Positions 13,919 to 14,102 of a stretch of 14,102 nt of DNA are shown piece after piece (position 1 is the stretch's first letter; the number at the start of each line of letters is the position of its first letter). The translations under genes and the position numbers were made by a program. Below the pieces are notes generated by a model that saw nothing but the letters and a program-made list of their open reading frames with translations, did not search any database and was not told the DNA's origin. The DNA comes from Verrucomicrobiota bacterium. GTDB taxonomy: Bacteria > Verrucomicrobiota > Verrucomicrobiia > Opitutales > Opitutaceae. The stretch is taken from the NCBI GenBank assembly GCA_023432225.1, contig JAEYUW010000031.1, forward strand, positions 1 to 14,102. Reading direction: 5' to 3'.

Positions 13919-14102
13919 ATGGCCGCCGCTCACCCCCGCCGCGCCGCCGCTGCCCACGCCGTTCCGCTCCGCATTCTCACTGCGGTGCCGATCTGCGACG
14001 GACACGACAGCGCCGTCACGACCATCAACATCGAACTCGCCCGCCACGGCATCGAGGTCATCTACCTCGGCTACCACCAGTCGGCCACGACCATCGCCCG
14101 CG
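13919..14102 (+). CDS. B12-binding domain of an acyl-CoA mutase (IcmF-like), 5' part only
   Basis: The first 61 codons of a gene that runs off the window. After a short Ala/Arg/His-rich leader, residues 17-61 begin a cobalamin-binding Rossmann-like domain: LRILTAVPICDGHDSAVTTI, where Asp27-Gly28-His29 is the cobalt-ligating DxH motif, then IELARHGIEVIYLGYHQSAT. In methylmalonyl-CoA mutases the motif is usually DxHxxG. Here the G position is Ala (DGHDSA), as I recall for the N-terminal domain of the fused isobutyryl-CoA mutase IcmF (DGHDAA). The LGYHQS block also resembles IcmF LGHNRS. A domain at the very N-terminus fits IcmF or a separate small subunit. Start at ATG 13919 without a Shine-Dalgarno sequence. 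The B12-binding call is firm; the exact mutase is not. Confidence 0.75.
   Translation, partial: MAAAHPRRAAAAHAVPLRILTAVPICDGHDSAVTTINIELARHGIEVIYLGYHQSATTIAR

Overview
The window comes from a GC-rich bacterium, most likely a member of Verrucomicrobiota close to Opitutaceae. This is an inference. It rests on three genes that end in near-identical PEP-CTERM tails, a large protein of autotransporter-associated beta-strand repeats that carries such a tail, an ADOP-type orphan permease, and gene gaps crowded with palindromes. No sequence search was run.

Layout. At 1-90 lies a pair of inverted palindromes that ends in the stop codon of a minus-strand inositol-monophosphatase-family gene (87-1058). 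That gene diverges from a secreted M14 zinc carboxypeptidase (1311-3149, +). A 527-base gap (3150-3676) holds a cluster of REP-like palindromes and leads into asnS (3677-5077, +), a full-length asparaginyl-tRNA synthetase. asnS converges on a minus-strand ADOP/MacB-type permease (5167-7572), with another REP pair between them. Next come two minus-strand PEP-CTERM genes: a small exported protein of unknown function (7735-8457) and an M23 (LytM-type) endopeptidase (8650-9855). A 283-base divergent gap separates the M23 gene from a 1183-residue PEP-CTERM beta-strand-repeat protein (10139-13690, +), which is followed by a clear intrinsic terminator. The right edge cuts the start of a B12-binding, acyl-CoA mutase-like (IcmF-like) gene (13919 onward).

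How the genes relate. The left half is a set of unrelated housekeeping or export genes, each apparently transcribed alone. The three adjacent PEP-CTERM genes form the one functional theme: all are predicted to be exported and processed by an exosortase encoded elsewhere, and they probably contribute to the envelope or extracellular matrix.

Most notable signals. (1) Several palindromes are directly preceded by the tetranucleotide GTAG, the tag of REP elements mobilised by RAYT transposases. In at least two genes the TAG of that tag is the stop codon. (2) A good sigma-54-type -24/-12 element lies just upstream of the M23 PEP-CTERM gene. (3) A strongly foldable stretch lies upstream of the beta-strand-repeat gene. 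I found no CRISPR array, tRNA, rRNA or transposase gene, and no convincing wholly novel multi-gene system.
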